From Bacteroides clarus YIT 12056 (lineage in GTDB: Bacteria; Bacteroidota; Bacteroidia; Bacteroidales; Bacteroidaceae): 64,000 nucleotides of DNA. Of this stretch, positions 62,844-64,000 are shown piece after piece. The stretch's first letter is position 1. Every line of letters starts with the position of its first letter. Made by a program: the position numbers and the translations under genes. The notes beneath the pieces are model-generated. The model did no database searches and had not been told where the DNA came from. It saw only the letters and a program-made list of their open reading frames with translations. The DNA lies in NCBI RefSeq assembly GCF_900129655.1, contig NZ_FQWK01000002.1:186001-250000 (forward strand). The letters are read 5' to 3'.

Positions 62844-63029
62844 CTAAGGCTGAAAGCCTTCTATCTCTAAGCCCGGGGTAACACCCCGGGAATGCGAATA
62901 TGACTAACATTGCGCCCTGTAAGGGCAAAATCTCCGAATATTAGTCTTTTGCCTTTAACACAGAACACTGAGAACATTTATCCCTGGAGTATTATCCCGG
63001 GCTTAGAGATAGAAGGCTTTCAGCCTTAG
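62844..63029. repeat. REPIN-like composite inverted repeat with 34-bp perfect arms
   Basis: Arms 62844-62877 and 62996-63029 are perfect inverted copies of 34 bases. Each holds its own near-palindrome (AAGGCTGAAAGCCTT in the left arm). Between them are a second hairpin CCCGGGG-TAACA-CCCCGGG (62872-62890) and a third GCCC-TGTAA-GGGC (62914-62926). Repeats of this type (REP pairs) are mobilised by tyrosine transposases of the RAYT type in other bacteria; no such gene is in the window. It fills most of the DUF4836-ABC gap. After it, 63030-63120 is AT-rich; a near-consensus -7 (TACGCTTTG) is at 63069. Confidence 0.75.
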
Positions 63030-63120
63030 AATTTGTCAAATCAGCTTAATTATCAATAGATTCTTCGCTACGCTTTGAATGACAGATTGGATAAGATAAT
63101 AAAACATACTTGAACAACCA

Positions 63121-63765
63121 ATGAACCACATTCGTTTACAGCAGACTTTGCCTCAAGCCTTTGCCCGTCGCGATGCCATCACTTCACAAATATGGCATCA
63201 GGACATAATTTTCAGCAAAGGAAAACGTTATCTGATAGAAGCTGCTTCAGGTACCGGTAAATCATCTCTATGCAGTTATATCTACGGGTATCGCCGCGAC
63301 TATCAGGGTATCATTAATTTTGATGAACGCAATATCCGTTCATTCTCCGTTAACGAATGGGTAGATATACGAAAACACTCGCTCAGTATTCTTTTTCAGG
63401 AACTTCGTATTTTCCCAGAACTGACTGCACTTGAAAATATCTTATTAAAAAATCGCCTGACCAACTACAAGAAGAATAAAGAGATTATTACTCTTTTCGA
63501 AGCAATCGGTATTCCCGATAAGATTAATGAAAGAGCCGGAAAACTCTCTTTCGGCCAACAGCAACGCGTTGCTTTTATACGCAGCCTTTGCCAACCATTC
63601 GACTTTATCTTTTTGGATGAACCTATTAGCCACCTCGATAATGAAAACAGTGTCATTATGAGTGCTTTGCTCATGGAAGAAGCAGGAAAGCAAGGAGCAG
63701 GAGTTATTGTAACATCCATTGGAAAGCATCCGGAGCTTGAATACGATGAAACTTTCCGTCTATAA
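63121..63765 (+). CDS. ABC transporter ATP-binding protein
   Basis: A 214-residue ATPase subunit. Walker A is Ala-Ser-Gly-Thr-Gly-Lys-Ser-Ser, the signature motif is Leu-Ser-Phe-Gly-Gln-Gln-Gln-Arg (a variant of LSGGQ), and Walker B is Phe-Asp-Phe-Ile-Phe-Leu-Asp-Glu-Pro. The Q-loop (Leu-Phe-Gln-Glu) and Gly-Lys-His switch-like segment are also visible. The C-terminal end is short. The following gene is an FtsX/MacB-like permease starting 22 bases later, so together they form an ABC transporter of the MacB/LolCDE-like type. Substrate unknown. Confidence 0.92.
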   Translation: MNHIRLQQTLPQAFARRDAITSQIWHQDIIFSKGKRYLIEAASGTGKSSLCSYIYGYRRDYQGIINFDERNIRSFSVNEWVDIRKHSLSILFQELRIFPELTALENILLKNRLTNYKKNKEIITLFEAIGIPDKINERAGKLSFGQQQRVAFIRSLCQPFDFIFLDEPISHLDNENSVIMSALLMEEAGKQGAGVIVTSIGKHPELEYDETFRL

Positions 63766-63787
63766 TTCATAAACCATCATTCAAATC

Positions 63788-64000
63788 ATGAACAAACTTG
63801 TTTGGAAACTTCTCCGTCAACATATCAGTATAGGCCAACTGACCGGTTTTTTTCTCGCCAACCTCTTCGGTATGCTGATTGTATTGCTGAGCGTACAATT
63901 CTATCGGGACGTACTCCCCATTTTCACACAGGGAGACAGCTTCATGAAGAAGAATTATATCATCGCCACCAAAAGAATCAGTACACTCGGCAGCTTTACC
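63788..64000 (+). CDS. ABC transporter permease, FtsX/MacB-like (5' part)
   Basis: An ATG at 63788 opens a frame to the end of the window; 71 codons are visible and the gene continues outside. The start is Met-Asn-Lys-Leu-Val-Trp-Lys-Leu-Leu-Arg. It is followed by one transmembrane helix (about residues 16-37) and a periplasmic segment (Phe-Tyr-Arg-Asp-Val-Leu-Pro) that fits an FtsX/MacB-type permease. It is the second gene after the ATPase. The family cannot be fixed from 71 residues. Confidence 0.7.
   Translation, partial: MNKLVWKLLRQHISIGQLTGFFLANLFGMLIVLLSVQFYRDVLPIFTQGDSFMKKNYIIATKRISTLGSFT

Noticed and set aside
62844..63029. Group II intron or insertion sequence
   Set aside because: No reverse transcriptase or transposase frame is present and the element is under 200 bases; a REP-type repeat fits better.
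1..64000. tRNA, rRNA or riboswitch genes
   Set aside because: I looked in all gaps for cloverleaf-like and known leader motifs and recognised none. A covariance search could still find one.

Overview
The window is chromosomal DNA from a gut-type Bacteroidota, almost certainly Bacteroides in the broad sense. The signs are promoters of the TAnnTTTG (-7) type, A-rich start regions instead of strong Shine-Dalgarno sites, a SusC/SusD pair with a FecR/ECF-sigma switch, glutamine synthetase III, a long SecA with a zinc tail, and many Bacteroides-type lipoproteins. I cannot fix the species.

Layout. (1) 1-2835: the end of a DUF4831 gene converging on a PqqD-like gene that follows an MFS transporter. 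(2) 3032-16994: a long minus-strand envelope block. One part runs rlmN, DUF4837, pdxA, sigma-54 activator, lptE, TPR protein, secG. The other runs coaX, outer-membrane barrel, TPR protein, lptC, CNNM/CorC protein, ppiD. (3) 17431-25488, plus strand: a DUF4105 protein that I read as the Bacteroides lipoprotein N-acyltransferase Lnb, a start-stop-coupled PafA-fold protein whose catalytic residues look lost, secA, a DUF6340-like lipoprotein and a small acidic protein. (4) 25576-34401: an AT-rich polysaccharide-utilisation-type island (sulfatase, SusD, SusC with STN domain, FecR anti-sigma, divergent ECF sigma), bounded on each side by a bidirectional hairpin terminator. (5) 34461-48831: housekeeping genes (valS, DUF3810, mazG, an ECF operon with anti-sigma and Spy-like protein, tag, rnz, a duplicated lipoprotein, rpsA, coaW, DUF5686). 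(6) 49023-53816 and onward: glnN, a Crp-family regulator, trxB, lolA-like, ftsK. (7) 56461-64000: DUF5063, 3'-5' exonuclease, rlmI-like, nucleoside permease, bifunctional nuclease, rsmE, DUF4836, and the start of an ABC transporter.

Functionally the window is dominated by envelope biogenesis: Sec export (secA, secG, ppiD), lipoprotein maturation and sorting (lnb, lolA-like), LPS export (lptC, lptE) and outer-membrane proteins. CoA synthesis appears twice, through two unrelated pantothenate kinases (type III coaX and type II coaW).

The most interesting non-routine signals are: the PafA-like pseudophosphatase coupled to lnb; a 22-bp tandem repeat array (eight units) in the DUF3810 leader; twin GATTACCCC-type palindromes about five helical turns apart upstream of glnN; a REPIN-like composite inverted repeat with perfect 34-bp arms at 62844-63029; a candidate ECF promoter in front of the FecR-SusCD operon; and several long inverted repeats at gene ends. 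No tRNA, rRNA, CRISPR array, transposase or phage gene was recognised. All alignments to named proteins were made by eye and from memory.
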